Below are positions 36,276-45,248 of a stretch of DNA of 64,000 nucleotides, one piece after another. A model generated the notes under the pieces. That model made no database searches, was not told the origin of the DNA, and saw only the letters and a list, made by a program, of their open reading frames with translations. The position numbers and the translations under genes are program-made. This DNA is from Streptomyces radiopugnans. GTDB lineage: Bacteria; Actinomycetota; Actinomycetes; Streptomycetales; Streptomycetaceae. The stretch lies in contig NZ_FOET01000020.1 of the NCBI RefSeq assembly GCF_900110735.1, forward strand, positions 1 through 64,000, in the 5' to 3' direction. The number at the start of each line of letters is the position of its first letter. The stretch's first letter is position 1.

Positions 36276-36465
36276 ACCGGCGCCCCGGCCGGACACCCCG
36301 GCGAGCGGATTTCCGCACCCAGCTTTACCCAAAGCCATTCCATCGAGTGACCGCTTCCTCATCCGGCTGACGGCCCCGCGGGCGCCGACTAGGGTTCCCG
36401 CGGACGGCTCCGGCAAGTGGCCCACCGCACATTGCGATGTCGGTTGCCGGTGCCACAGTGGGGGA

Positions 36466-38157
36466 GTGACAGCAGGCGCGGGGGATCGGCAAGGGGGTGA
36501 GCGACTCGTGGCAGTACCGGAGACGGGCGCGCGTTCGGCGCGCGACCACGCGCTGGCGGTCCTGAGGGTGCGCGGCGCCGCGCTGGGCGCCGCGCTGCTG
36601 CCCGCCGCCGCGGCGGTCGTCCTGCTGGCCGGAGGGGCCACCGGCCACCTCCGCGGCGACGGCTGGGACGCACTGCGCTGGACGGCCGCGGCCGTCGCCG
36701 TGCCGGTGCTCGCCGCGGCCGCGGGCGTGGCCGCCGTGATCGCCGGGGCGCGCCCGGCGGTCAGCCCCACCGTGCAGATCGACGAGTCGGCCGCCCCCGA
36801 CCTGTACCGGCTGATACGCGACCTCGCCGACCGGCTGGACGTCCCCGCGCCCTCGGCGATAGCCCTGACACCGGACTGCGACAGCTGGCTGGAGGACCGG
36901 GCGCACACCACCCGGGGCCGTCGCCTGCCGCGCCCCGGCACGGCGCGCGGCGCGGGAGCCCCCGTACTCGTCGTCGGCTCCCCCTTCCTGTGGTGGATGC
37001 GGGTCGCCGAGCTGCGGGCGCTGCTCGCCCCGATCGTGGCCGGGACGGGCCCGTCCGCGCACCCGGACATCGCCGCCGCGCGGCGCTTCGTCCGCGGGCT
37101 GGACGCCGCCGTGGCGGTCGCCGTCGCGGTCCGCGGCCCGGCGCCGAAGCGGCTCGCGTACGACTTCGCCGGCTGGGTCTCCCGGCTGCTGCTGCGCGCC
37201 GGGGCCTCCCACGCCGCGGAGATGGAGCGCATGGTCGCCGCCGCGGCCGCGGTGCGGGCCCAGACGGTCGACTACGGCCTGCGGGTCGTCGCCCAGGAGC
37301 AGGTGGGCCTGGCGTACGCCGGCTGGGACCGGCTGCTGACCAGGGTCGCGCTGCCCGCCTGGCGCACGGGGCGCTGGCCCGCCCGGCTGGACGCCGGAGT
37401 GGTCTCCGCCCTCACCGAGCTGTCCCGGCGCGACCGGCTGGCCGAGGGCTTCGCCACCCGGCTGGGCGAGCGTCCCGCCTGCGACCTGCTGGAGGAGCCC
37501 GGCGAGGTGGACCGCCAGGTCTCCCTGCTGGCCGCGCGCCTCTTCCACGGCGGGCCGGCCGAGCCCGGCCCCGACTGGGCCCCGGTGGACTGGCAGGAGT
37601 ACCCGGAGGAGGTCGTGGACCGCATCTGGCGCTCCGAGGCCGCCCGTCTCTTCGCGGCGTTGCGGGCCGCCGAGCACCCGACGCTGACCGAGCTGGTCGA
37701 CCGGCTGGCCGGCGCGGCGGCCTCGGGCGGCCCGGGCGCCCCCTCCGGCGGCGGCGCCGACGCGCTCGCCGCCCGGATCGGCGCCGACCTCGCCCGCGAG
37801 GAGGCCGCCCGGGCCGGCGCCGCCCGCGAGGCCGGCGCGATCCCCCTGCCCGTCCCCGGCGGGGACGGCGCGCTCCTCCCGCCCGGCGGCGGCTTCCCCC
37901 TCCAGCCGCCGCGCTCCGGGCGCGAGCTGCTGGCCGAGCACATCACGGCCGCCGTGTGCTGCGCGGCCGTGGACACCGCGGGGGCGGCTCCCGGGCTCGA
38001 CTGGCTGGACGGCCCGGCCCTGTTCGTCGACGGCGAGCGGCGCGCGGACCTGGCCCGCCCCGTCCTCGCCCTCGCCGAGGACGGCGACCCCCAGCCGCTG
38101 CGCGACTGGCTGGCGGCCGTCGGCGTACGGCCCGACAAGCCCATCCGCCTGGTCTGA
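36466..38157 (+). CDS. Membrane protein resembling M48 peptidase but without HExxH
   Basis: A 563-residue protein; GTG start. Two transmembrane helices at about 38-62 and 68-92 are followed by a domain laid out like Htpx/M48 peptidases: LYRLIRDLADRLDVPAPSAIALTPD, then VLVVGSPFLWWMRVAELRALLAPIVAG and HPDIAAARRFVRGLD. Where active M48 enzymes have HExxH after the ELRAVLA helix, this one has PIVAG, so zinc binding and proteolysis are unlikely. The C-terminal third is Ala/Gly-rich with no recognised domain. It may be a scaffold or inactive relative. It follows purD by 190 bp on the same strand. Confidence 0.55.
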   Translation: MTAGAGDRQGGERLVAVPETGARSARDHALAVLRVRGAALGAALLPAAAAVVLLAGGATGHLRGDGWDALRWTAAAVAVPVLAAAAGVAAVIAGARPAVSPTVQIDESAAPDLYRLIRDLADRLDVPAPSAIALTPDCDSWLEDRAHTTRGRRLPRPGTARGAGAPVLVVGSPFLWWMRVAELRALLAPIVAGTGPSAHPDIAAARRFVRGLDAAVAVAVAVRGPAPKRLAYDFAGWVSRLLLRAGASHAAEMERMVAAAAAVRAQTVDYGLRVVAQEQVGLAYAGWDRLLTRVALPAWRTGRWPARLDAGVVSALTELSRRDRLAEGFATRLGERPACDLLEEPGEVDRQVSLLAARLFHGGPAEPGPDWAPVDWQEYPEEVVDRIWRSEAARLFAALRAAEHPTLTELVDRLAGAAASGGPGAPSGGGADALAARIGADLAREEAARAGAAREAGAIPLPVPGGDGALLPPGGGFPLQPPRSGRELLAEHITAAVCCAAVDTAGAAPGLDWLDGPALFVDGERRADLARPVLALAEDGDPQPLRDWLAAVGVRPDKPIRLV

Positions 38158-38210
38158 GCCGCGGGCGGCCCGGGGCCGGGAGCCGAGGAGCGTCCGGGCC
38201 GCCCGCGCAG

Positions 38211-38280
38211 GCCACCCCCACCCCGCACCCACACCCCCCACCCCGCAACCACACCCCCACCCGCCCCGGCCCCCGCCCCC
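38211..38280. repeat. C-rich tract with two 20-bp repeats (G-quadruplex potential)
   Basis: About 70 bp that is nearly all C with A spacers; a 20-bp unit beginning ACCCCGCA recurs at 38220-38239 and 38240-38259. The minus strand therefore carries nine closely spaced runs of three to six G. It lies in the 255-bp gap before the dimethylformamidase-like gene. The remainder of the gap is ordinary leader. Confidence 0.7.
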
Positions 38281-38412
38281 GGCCGTCCCGCGTGTTCGAG
38301 ACGGATTCGACCCGGCTCCGGCCATTCGCGACGAGGGGTGACCGGTCGTTCGCTTTATGTGATGTGCTGGTGCCCGACATCGCGGGAGCGGATACAGGGA
38401 GGGGAGACGCAG

Positions 38413-39891
38413 GTGGGCACGGAGCAGATCCGGCGCTGGGAGTCGGGAGCTCTCGCGCACGCGGTCACCGATCCGTTCGGGCAGGGGCCGCTGCCCTGGC
38501 TGCGGTGCGGCGAGCACTACTTCGACGACACCGGCCACGTCGTCCCCTGGTACCTCGACCACAGCAGCCTGGACGGCGCCCGCGCCCCGTCCGGAGCGGG
38601 CGGCGGCCCGCGCGCCGCCGACGACGTGCACTGCCAGATCAAGGGCTTCACCTCCGAGAGCGCGGTCTCGCCCGGCGAGTCCGTCGACTTCCGGATCACG
38701 GTCAACCCGCCACAGCCCTTCGGCGTGGACGTCTACCGCATCGGCCACTACGGCGGCGAGGGCGCCACCAAGATCACCACCAGCCCCCGGCTCTCCGGCA
38801 TCGTCCAGCCCCCGCCGCTGACCGCCGACCGCACCGTCTCCTGCCACCACTGGTGGCTCTCCTGGCGGCTCCAGATCCCGGACTACTGGAGCACCGGCGC
38901 CCACGTGGCCGTGCTGACCACCGCCGACGGCCACCGTTCCCACATCCCCTTCACCGTCCGCGACGAGCGTCCCGGCGACCTGCTGCTGGTCCTCCCCGAC
39001 GTCACCTGGCAGGCGTACAACCTCTTCCCCGAGGACGGCCGCACCGGCGCCAGCCTCTACCACGCCTGGGACGGGGAGGGGCGGTTGCTGGGGGAGGAGG
39101 AGGCGGCCGTCACCGTCTCCTTCGACCGGCCGTACGCGGGCGCGGGCCTGCCCCTGCACGTGGGCCACGCCTACGACTTCATCCGCTGGGCCGAGCGCTA
39201 CGGCTACGACCTGGCCTACGCCGACACCCGCGATCTGCACGCGGGCCGCGTCGACCCCTCCCGCTACCGCGGCCTGGTCTTCGCGGGCCACGACGAGTAC
39301 TGGTCGGCGCCCATGCGCCGCGCCGTGGAGAAGGCCCGCGACAGCGGCACCTCGCTGGTCTTCCTCTCCGCCAACACCATGTACTGGCAGGTCGAGTTGG
39401 GCCCCTCGCCGTCCGGGGCCCCCGACCGGCTGATGACCTGCCGCAAGCGGCGCGGCCCGGGCCGCTCGCGGCGCTGGCGCGACCAGGGCGAGCCCGAACA
39501 GCAGGTGCTGGGCGTCCAGTACGCGGGCCAGGTGCCCCGGCCGCACCCGATGGTCGCGCGGAACACCTCCCACTGGCTGTGGGAGGCCACCGGGGTGGCG
39601 GAGGGCGAGGAACTGCCCGGCCTGGTCGCGGGCGAGGCCGACCGCTACTTCCCGCGCGCCGCCCTGCCCCCGCACACCGACCGCGTCCTGCTCGCCCACT
39701 CGCCCTACCGGGACGCCTCCGGCGCCCGCCGCCACCAGGAGACCTCCCTGTACGAGGCGCCCAGCGGCGCCCTGGTCTTCGCCTCGGGCACCTTCGCCTG
39801 GTCCCCGGCCCTGGACCGCCCCGGCCACACCGACTCCCGCATCCAGCGGGCCACGGCCAACCTCCTGGACCGCATCTGCAAGCACCCCTGA
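38413..39891 (+). CDS. N,N-dimethylformamidase beta-subunit-like protein
   Basis: A 492-residue protein; GTG start with GAGGGGAG upstream. The segment QIKGFTSESAVSPGESVDFRITVNPPQPFGVDVYRIGHYGG is a beta-sandwich leading domain. DVTWQAYNLFPEDGRTGASLYHAWDG, YDLAYADTRDLHAG and YRGLVFAGHDEYWSAPMRRAVEKARDSGTSLVFLSANTMYWQVE are the hallmarks of the large-subunit C-terminal domain of N,N-dimethylformamidase, also called DUF6605 in actinobacteria. No small subunit is nearby, so the substrate is not known. No signal peptide is seen. Monocistronic. Confidence 0.72.
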   Translation: MGTEQIRRWESGALAHAVTDPFGQGPLPWLRCGEHYFDDTGHVVPWYLDHSSLDGARAPSGAGGGPRAADDVHCQIKGFTSESAVSPGESVDFRITVNPPQPFGVDVYRIGHYGGEGATKITTSPRLSGIVQPPPLTADRTVSCHHWWLSWRLQIPDYWSTGAHVAVLTTADGHRSHIPFTVRDERPGDLLLVLPDVTWQAYNLFPEDGRTGASLYHAWDGEGRLLGEEEAAVTVSFDRPYAGAGLPLHVGHAYDFIRWAERYGYDLAYADTRDLHAGRVDPSRYRGLVFAGHDEYWSAPMRRAVEKARDSGTSLVFLSANTMYWQVELGPSPSGAPDRLMTCRKRRGPGRSRRWRDQGEPEQQVLGVQYAGQVPRPHPMVARNTSHWLWEATGVAEGEELPGLVAGEADRYFPRAALPPHTDRVLLAHSPYRDASGARRHQETSLYEAPSGALVFASGTFAWSPALDRPGHTDSRIQRATANLLDRICKHP

Positions 39892-40037
39892 GGCGTCCGC
39901 GGACGCCCCGGGCCCCGGGCCCGCCCCGGCAGGGCCGTTCGCGCGGTACGCCCCCACCCGTCCGTCCGACCCCGGCCGGTGGGGAAGGTGGCGGTACGGG
40001 AGAATCGGAACTCCTGGACCAAGCCACAGGAGGAGCC

Positions 40038-40952
40038 GTGACCGGATTCGTAGAGAAGCCCGAACCCGTGCAGGTGCCGGGTCTGGTGCACGTGCACACC
40101 GGCAAGGTGCGGGACCTGTACCGGAACGAGGCGGGCGATCTGGTGATGGTCGCCAGCGACCGGGTGTCCGCCTACGACTGGGTGCTGCCGACGGAGATCC
40201 CCGACAAGGGCCGCGTCCTCACCCAGCTCTCCCTGTGGTGGTTCGACCAGCTCGCCGACCTGGTGCCGGGCCATGTGCTCTCCACCGAGCTGCCGCCCGG
40301 CGCCCCCGCCGACTGGGCGGGCCGCACGGTGGTCTGCCGCTCCCTGCGCATGGTCCCGGTCGAGTGCGTGGCCCGCGGCTATCTCACCGGCTCGGGTCTG
40401 GCCGAGTACCGGGAGACCCGCACGGTCTGCGGCCTCGCCCTGCCCGAGGGCCTGGAGGACGGCTCCGAGCTGCCCGCCCCCATCTTCACCCCGGCCACCA
40501 AGGCGGAGGTCGGCGAGCACGACGAGAACGTCCCCTACGAGGAGGTCGCCCGCCGGGTCGGCGCCGACACCGCCGCCGAGCTGCGCCAGCTCACCCTGGC
40601 CGTCTACTCCCGGGGCCGCGACATCGCCAGGGAGCGGGGCATCATCCTGGCCGACACCAAGTTCGAGTTCGGGTGGGGGACGGACGAGGACGGCCGGGAG
40701 CGGCTGATGCTCGCCGACGAGGTGCTGACGCCGGACTCCTCGCGCTTCTGGCCCGTCGACCAGTGGGAGCCGGGCCGCTCCCAGCCCTCGTTCGACAAGC
40801 AGATCGTCCGCGACTGGCTGACCTCCCCGGCCGCCGGCTGGGACCGCGGCGGCGAGGTCCCCCCGCCCGAGCTGCCCGCCGAGGTCGTCGAGCGCACCCG
40901 CGCCCGCTACATCGAGGCGTACGAGCTGCTGACGGGCACCCGCTGGAGCTGA
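40038..40952 (+). CDS. purC: SAICAR synthetase
   Basis: A 304-residue enzyme joining aspartate to CAIR in purine synthesis. HTGKVRDLYRNEAGDLVMVASDRVSAYDWVLPTEIPDKGRVLTQLSLWWF is the ATP-binding start of the fold; VPVECVARGYLTGSGLAEYRET and ILADTKFEFG with MLADEVLTPDSSRFW are further PurC signatures. GTG start with AGGAGGAG immediately upstream (40028-40035). It is followed by a 20-bp perfect palindrome and then tRNA-Gly on the other strand. Confidence 0.96.
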   Translation: MTGFVEKPEPVQVPGLVHVHTGKVRDLYRNEAGDLVMVASDRVSAYDWVLPTEIPDKGRVLTQLSLWWFDQLADLVPGHVLSTELPPGAPADWAGRTVVCRSLRMVPVECVARGYLTGSGLAEYRETRTVCGLALPEGLEDGSELPAPIFTPATKAEVGEHDENVPYEEVARRVGADTAAELRQLTLAVYSRGRDIARERGIILADTKFEFGWGTDEDGRERLMLADEVLTPDSSRFWPVDQWEPGRSQPSFDKQIVRDWLTSPAAGWDRGGEVPPPELPAEVVERTRARYIEAYELLTGTRWS

Positions 40953-40969
40953 CCGACGCCGGCGGCACG

Positions 40970-40989
40970 GGGCGGGCCGCGGCCCGCCC
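40970..40989 (+). terminator. Terminator of purC
   Basis: A perfect 20-bp GC palindrome 18 bp after the purC stop. Confidence 0.55.
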
Positions 40990-41038
40990 TCGGCCCCGCC
41001 CGCCCGGCCGCCCGCGCAGGAGGAGGGCCGCACACGCG

Positions 41039-41072
41039 GAAGGCCCCGGTCCTGTGAGGGACCGGGGCCTTC
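41039..41072 (-). terminator. Terminator of tRNA-Gly(GCC) copy 1
   Basis: A 14-bp perfect stem (41039-41052 with 41059-41072) and 6-nt loop, starting 7 bp beyond the 3' end of the minus-strand tRNA. A closely similar hairpin follows copy 2 (45139-45168), showing that tRNA and terminator were duplicated together. Confidence 0.7.
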
Positions 41073-41078
41073 TCCGCG

Positions 41079-41151
41079 AGCGGACGACGAGGCTCGAACT
41101 CGCGACCTCAACCTTGGCAAGGTTGCGCTCTACCAACTGAGCTACGTCCGC
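41079..41151 (-). tRNA. tRNA-Gly (anticodon GCC), copy 1
   Basis: A complete 73-nt cloverleaf: 7-bp acceptor stem (GCGGACG with CGTCCGC), D-arm with AGTTGGTA loop, anticodon loop TTGCCAA, T-loop TTCGAGC with a good 5-bp stem, discriminator U, no encoded CCA. It reads glycine codons GGC/GGU. It is identical to copy 2 at 45176-45248. Confidence 0.97.
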
Positions 41152-41224
41152 GTGCTCCGTTCGGTGCGCTCCCACTATAGCCAACCCGTGCGCGTGCTCG
41201 CGCGGGCGGTTCCCGGGCGGCCGC

Positions 41225-41872
41225 TCACAGCCAGCCCCGCTCGCGTGCGACGCGCACGGCCGCGTGGCGGTTCTCCGCCGACAGCTTCGCGGCGGCCGAC
41301 GACAGGTAGTTGCGGACCGTCCCCGGCGCCAGCGCGGCCCGCGCGGCGATCTCCGCGATCGGCGCCCCGTCCGCGGCGAGCTCCAGCAGTTCGGCCTCGC
41401 GGGCGGTCAGCGGCGAGTCCCCGGCGCTGATCGCGTCGGCGGCCAGCTCCGGGTCCACATAGCGGTTGCCGGCGTGCACCGTGCGGATGATCTCGGCCAG
41501 CCGCTGCGCCGAGACCGTCTTGGGCACGAAGCCCCGCACTCCCGCGGCCAGGGCCCGCTTCAGGTGTCCGGGACGGCCGTGCCCGGTCACGATCATGGTG
41601 GCGCAGGCGGGGAGTCCGGCGCGCAGCTCCGTGGCGACCGCCACGCCGTCCTTGCCCGGCATCTGGAGGTCCAGCACCGCCACGTCGGGCCGGTGGGCGC
41701 GGGCCATCGCCAGCGCCTCGGGCCCGGACGCGGCCTCGGCCACCACCAGCAGGTCGTTCTCCAGAGCCAGCAGCGCGGCCAGCGCGCCCCGGATCAGATG
41801 CTCGTCGTCGGCCAGCAGCACCCGTACGCGGCGCCCGCCGCCGTCCGTACCGCCCCGCTCGTGGTCGCTCAC
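41225..41872 (-). CDS. NarL/DesR-family response regulator
   Basis: A 215-residue regulator. The receiver has VLLADDEHLIRGAL and phosphoacceptor Asp68 in VAVLDLQMPGKDG. The LuxR HTH is LTAREAELLELAADGAPIAEIAARAALAPGTVRNYLSSAAAKL. GTG start overlapping the kinase stop by 4 bp. It is the last gene of the ABC exporter/two-component operon lying between the two tRNA-Gly copies and probably regulates it, by analogy with DesKR and LiaSR-type systems linked to DrrAB-like exporters. Confidence 0.9.
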   Translation of the reverse strand: MSDHERGGTDGGGRRVRVLLADDEHLIRGALAALLALENDLLVVAEAASGPEALAMARAHRPDVAVLDLQMPGKDGVAVATELRAGLPACATMIVTGHGRPGHLKRALAAGVRGFVPKTVSAQRLAEIIRTVHAGNRYVDPELAADAISAGDSPLTAREAELLELAADGAPIAEIAARAALAPGTVRNYLSSAAAKLSAENRHAAVRVARERGWL

Positions 41873-43164
41873 CGCTCTCCCCTCCCGCTGCCGTCCTCGC
41901 CGCCGCCCTCACCGCCGTCCCCGCCGCCGTCCCGGTCCGGCCGCGTCGGAATCCGGGCCGTCAGCCGGAAGGTGCCGTCGCCGCGGCGCTCACCGGTCAG
42001 TGTGCCGCCGAGCGCGGCCAGGCGTTCGCGGAGCCCGGCCAGTCCGGAGCCGCCCCCCGTGGAGGCTCCGGACCCCGGCACACCGTCGTTCTCCATGACC
42101 AGCTCGGCGACCGGACCGGCGGTCCGCAGCCGGACCGAGCACCGCCCGGCGTCGGCGTGCCGCAGCACGTTGGTCGTCCCCTCGCGGACCACCCAGCCCA
42201 GTGCCGACTGCAGCGGCTCGGCAAGTGCCCCGCTACCGCTGTCCTCGATTCGGCAGTCGATCCCGGCGGCCCGCAACACCCCCCGCGCACCGACCAGTTC
42301 GGTGTGCAGATCGGCCTCCCGGTAGCCGCGTACGACCTCCCGCATCTCCCGCTGCGACTCCCGCGCGATCCGCTGCACCTCGGTCATCTGGTCGACGGCG
42401 GAGGGCGAGCCGCGCTGTGCGAGCTGCACGGCCAGTTCGCTCTTGAGCGCGATGACCGACAGGTTGCGGCCCAGCACGTCGTGGAGATCCCGGCCGAACC
42501 GCAGCCGCTCCTCGGCCACGGCCAGCCGCGCCTGGGTCTCCCGGGCGGCCTCCAGCTCCCTGACGACCCGCATCGTCCAGGCCGAACAGCGGTAGGAGAC
42601 ACCGAAGATGACCGCTCCGACGACCGTGCCGACGACCGCGGCGACCAGCCCGCCGCCTGCCGCCCCCAGCCCCCGCGCCGTGAGCATCGAGACGGCCAGC
42701 AGCGCCGCCACCAGTGCGGTGCTCCGCCCGGCGGACAGCACCAGCGGCAGCGGCCCGGCCAGGAACATCAGCAGCCAGACGACGGGCGGCAGCGCCCGGG
42801 GCGCCGACAGCTCACCGGCGCCGATCAGTGCGAGGACGGCGGCGACCCCGGTGCCGGTGAGGACCACGTACGCCGCCGCCAGCCGGACCGGCCGCGCCGA
42901 GGTGCCCAGGTAGTACCGCAGCCCGGCCCGGGACAGCAGCAGATGGCAGACGGTGTGCGCGGCGAACAGCGTCCCGAGCACGGCCGCCGCCCAGGCGGCC
43001 GGGCCCGCGGCCTGGGCGACGACCCAGGCGAGCAGCGCCACCCCCTCGAAGAGGGCGAAGCTGTAGATCGTGTACCGGGTGTACTGGTGGAAGCGCACCG
43101 GCCCGCTGGACCGCCGCACCCGCTCCACCCAGCCCAGCGCGCCTCCCTCGACCGCCACCGTCAC
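41869..43164 (-). CDS. NarL/DesK-family sensor histidine kinase
   Basis: A 431-residue kinase; GTG at 43164 chosen, with GAGGAGCGG upstream. Five or six transmembrane helices (about 30-195) are followed by a coiled-coil linker (LEAARETQARLAVAEER) and the HisKA_3 box LRFGRDLHDVLGRNLSVIALKSELA. The HATPase segment GGGSGLAGLRERLAALGGTLT is intact. The last 20 residues are an Asp/Gly-rich tail. It is encoded 16 bp downstream of the ABC permease, so it probably shares the exporter transcript. Confidence 0.9.
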   Translation of the reverse strand: MTVAVEGGALGWVERVRRSSGPVRFHQYTRYTIYSFALFEGVALLAWVVAQAAGPAAWAAAVLGTLFAAHTVCHLLLSRAGLRYYLGTSARPVRLAAAYVVLTGTGVAAVLALIGAGELSAPRALPPVVWLLMFLAGPLPLVLSAGRSTALVAALLAVSMLTARGLGAAGGGLVAAVVGTVVGAVIFGVSYRCSAWTMRVVRELEAARETQARLAVAEERLRFGRDLHDVLGRNLSVIALKSELAVQLAQRGSPSAVDQMTEVQRIARESQREMREVVRGYREADLHTELVGARGVLRAAGIDCRIEDSGSGALAEPLQSALGWVVREGTTNVLRHADAGRCSVRLRTAGPVAELVMENDGVPGSGASTGGGSGLAGLRERLAALGGTLTGERRGDGTFRLTARIPTRPDRDGGGDGGEGGGEDGSGRGER

Positions 43165-43180
43165 ACCCGCTCCTCGCACC

Positions 43181-44032
43181 TCAGTGACGCGGTTCCCAGC
43201 GGAACCACCGCCGTACAGCAAACACCGACACCAGGGCCCAGGCCACAGCGGTCCCCAGCGCCCGCAGCACCTCGCCCGGCTCACCGCCGCCGAGCCAGCC
43301 GTACCGCACCAGGTCCACCACCGGGCTCATCGGCAGCAGCCGCAGGACGTCGGCCGCCCGGTCCGGCATGGCCTCCAGGGGGACGAACATCCCCGAGCCG
43401 GCCAGCGAGACCATCAGCAGCGGCAGCGCGGTGATCTGGGCGCTCTCCGTCGTCCGGGTGATCACGGCCGTCGCGGCGGCCGTCAGAACCATCAGGACGA
43501 CGCCCAGCAGCACGCCCAGGACCAGCAGGTCCGGCCGGTCCGGCGGCGTCATCTCCAGCAGGGCCGCACCCGCCGCGACCAGCACGGCGCACTGCGCCAG
43601 TGCCACGGCGACCACCGGCAGCGCCGCGCCGGCCAGGATCTCCCAGTCCCGCAGCTCCCCGGTCCGCAGCCGCTTGAGGACCAGCTCCTCGCGGCGGGAG
43701 ACGTAGGCGGGGATGAGGTTCAGATAGACGACGAGGATCAGCACCATCGGGATGCCGCTGGTCATCACCAGGTCGGTGACGCTCAGCCCGGTGCCCTCCA
43801 GCGGCGCCTGCTCGACCGTGGAGCGCATGAACAGCACCATGGCGAGCGGCATCAGCAGGGCGGTGAACATGGCGGTGCGGTTGCGGACGAGCAGCGTCAG
43901 CTCCGCCCGGGCCAGCGACCGCAGCCTGCCCAGGGAGGCGGCGGCCTCGCGGGCGGCCCCCGCGTCCGCCCCGCCCCCGGTGTCCGTCCCGCTCCCGGTG
44001 TCCGCCCTGCCCCCGGTGTCCGTGGTGCTCAT
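43181..44032 (-). CDS. ABC-2 type transporter permease
   Basis: A 283-residue permease; start MSTTDTGG follows the ATPase by a 4-bp overlap. The first 25 residues are repeats of DTGG-type composition, then six transmembrane helices beginning TAMFTALLMPLAMVLFM and ending VAWALVSVFAV. PLLMVSLAGSGMFVPLEAMPDRAADVLRLLPMSPVVDLVRYG is the typical ABC-2 membrane signature. It pairs with the ATPase at 44029-45006. Confidence 0.88.
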   Translation of the reverse strand: MSTTDTGGRADTGSGTDTGGGADAGAAREAAASLGRLRSLARAELTLLVRNRTAMFTALLMPLAMVLFMRSTVEQAPLEGTGLSVTDLVMTSGIPMVLILVVYLNLIPAYVSRREELVLKRLRTGELRDWEILAGAALPVVAVALAQCAVLVAAGAALLEMTPPDRPDLLVLGVLLGVVLMVLTAAATAVITRTTESAQITALPLLMVSLAGSGMFVPLEAMPDRAADVLRLLPMSPVVDLVRYGWLGGGEPGEVLRALGTAVAWALVSVFAVRRWFRWEPRH

Positions 44033-45006
44033 CGTGCTCCCGCCTTCGCCGCTCGTGCCGTGTCCTCGTCCTCCGCCGCTTCCGGGCCGCCTCCGTGGGC
44101 GATCTCCAGGAACGCCTCCTCCAGGGAGGCCGAGCGGGCGTCCAGACCCGCCAGCGCCACCTCCTCCCGCCGTGCCCACAGCAGCAGTTCGGTCAGCGAC
44201 TCCTGCAGCCGGCCGGTGCGGATCTCCACCCTCCGCCCGTGTTCGGCCGCCCGCAGCGACAGCGGAAGCCGGGCCGCGGGCACCCCCTCGGGCAGCGTGA
44301 AGCGGATCCGTGACGGGCGCGAGGCGGTGACCTCGGCGGGGGTGCCGGAGACGACGATCCGCCCCGCCCGCATGATCGCGAGCCGGTCGGCCAGCTCCTC
44401 GGCCTCCTCCAGGTAGTGCGTGGTCAGCACCACGGTCGTACCGCCCTTCCGCAGCTCCCGCACCAGGCGCCAGGTCTCCCGCCGCCCCTCGGCGTCCAGC
44501 CCGGTCGTCGGCTCGTCCAGGAAGAGGACCTCGGGCCGGCCGAGCAGGGCCATGGCCAGGTCCAGCCGCCGCCGCTCACCGCCGGAGAGCTGCTTGACGC
44601 GTACGTCCGCGCGCGGGGCCAGGCCCACCGCCTCCAGCGCCTCCGAGGTCCGCCGGGCCCCGCTGGTGCAGCCGGCCCACATCCGCGCGGTCTCGGCGAC
44701 GGTCAGATCGGAGGGGAAGCCGCCCTCCTGGAGCATCACCCCGATCCGCGGGCGCACCCGGGCGCGCTCGCGGTACGGGTCGTGCCCGAGCACGCGCACC
44801 CGGCCGCCGCTGGGCTCGGCCATCCCCTCCAGCAGCTCGACGGTGGAGGTCTTGCCCGCGCCGTTCGTCCCCAGCAGCGCGAACAGCTCGCCGCGCGCCA
44901 CGGAGAACGAGATCCCCCGCACGGCCTCGAAGCCGCCGTCCCCCTTCGCCGGGCCGTAGCGCCGCCGCAGCCCGCTCACCTCGATGACCTGCTCTCCGGT
45001 GTTCAT
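44029..45006 (-). CDS. ABC transporter ATP-binding protein (DrrA-like)
   Basis: A 325-residue ATPase: Walker A GTNGAGKTS, signature QLSGGERRRLDLAMALLG, Walker B EVLFLDEPTTGLD, H-loop TTHYL, and a C-terminal DrrA-type extension (SRIRFTLPEGV and beyond). It is the first gene of the exporter/two-component operon and starts about 170 bp from tRNA-Gly copy 2. DrrAB-type pairs export drugs or lipids; the substrate here is not inferable. Confidence 0.9.
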   Translation of the reverse strand: MNTGEQVIEVSGLRRRYGPAKGDGGFEAVRGISFSVARGELFALLGTNGAGKTSTVELLEGMAEPSGGRVRVLGHDPYRERARVRPRIGVMLQEGGFPSDLTVAETARMWAGCTSGARRTSEALEAVGLAPRADVRVKQLSGGERRRLDLAMALLGRPEVLFLDEPTTGLDAEGRRETWRLVRELRKGGTTVVLTTHYLEEAEELADRLAIMRAGRIVVSGTPAEVTASRPSRIRFTLPEGVPAARLPLSLRAAEHGRRVEIRTGRLQESLTELLLWARREEVALAGLDARSASLEEAFLEIAHGGGPEAAEDEDTARAAKAGAR

Positions 45007-45138
45007 GCCACCAGGGTCGCGCGGGACCGGGGACGGGGGCAGTGCGGGCTGTCACGAGCGCACGTGACAAATGTCAACCGGCCCAGGGGCGGGAGGACGT
45101 GAGAGGGCGTGAGGGGATGTGGCGGACCGCACACGAAG

Positions 45139-45168
45139 AAGGCCCCGGTCCTGGAGGACCGAGGCCTT
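45139..45168 (-). terminator. Terminator of tRNA-Gly(GCC) copy 2
   Basis: A stem of about 13 bp with one mismatch and a TGGA loop, immediately beyond the 3' end of tRNA copy 2; homologous to the hairpin at 41039-41072. Confidence 0.65.
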
Positions 45169-45175
45169 TTCCCTG

Positions 45176-45248
45176 AGCGGACGACGAGGCTCGAACTCGC
45201 GACCTCAACCTTGGCAAGGTTGCGCTCTACCAACTGAGCTACGTCCGC
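45176..45248 (-). tRNA. tRNA-Gly (anticodon GCC), copy 2
   Basis: Identical over its full 73 nt to copy 1. The identity between the two loci spans 78 bp (41078-41155 and 45175-45252), in direct orientation 4,097 bp apart, with exactly the four-gene exporter/two-component operon between them. Confidence 0.97.

Noticed and set aside
36325..39957. A 1210-codon minus-strand ORF opposite the M48-like and dimethylformamidase-like genes
   Set aside because: The composition is Gly/Val/Arg/Gln-rich without domains, typical of GC shadow frames; the plus-strand genes have clear motifs and ribosome sites.
41079..41184. ORFs on both strands across the tRNA-Gly genes, for example DVAQLVERNLAKVEVASSSLVVRS
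   Set aside because: This peptide is the familiar false translation of a tRNA gene; it occurs at both tRNA-Gly copies and disappears outside them.
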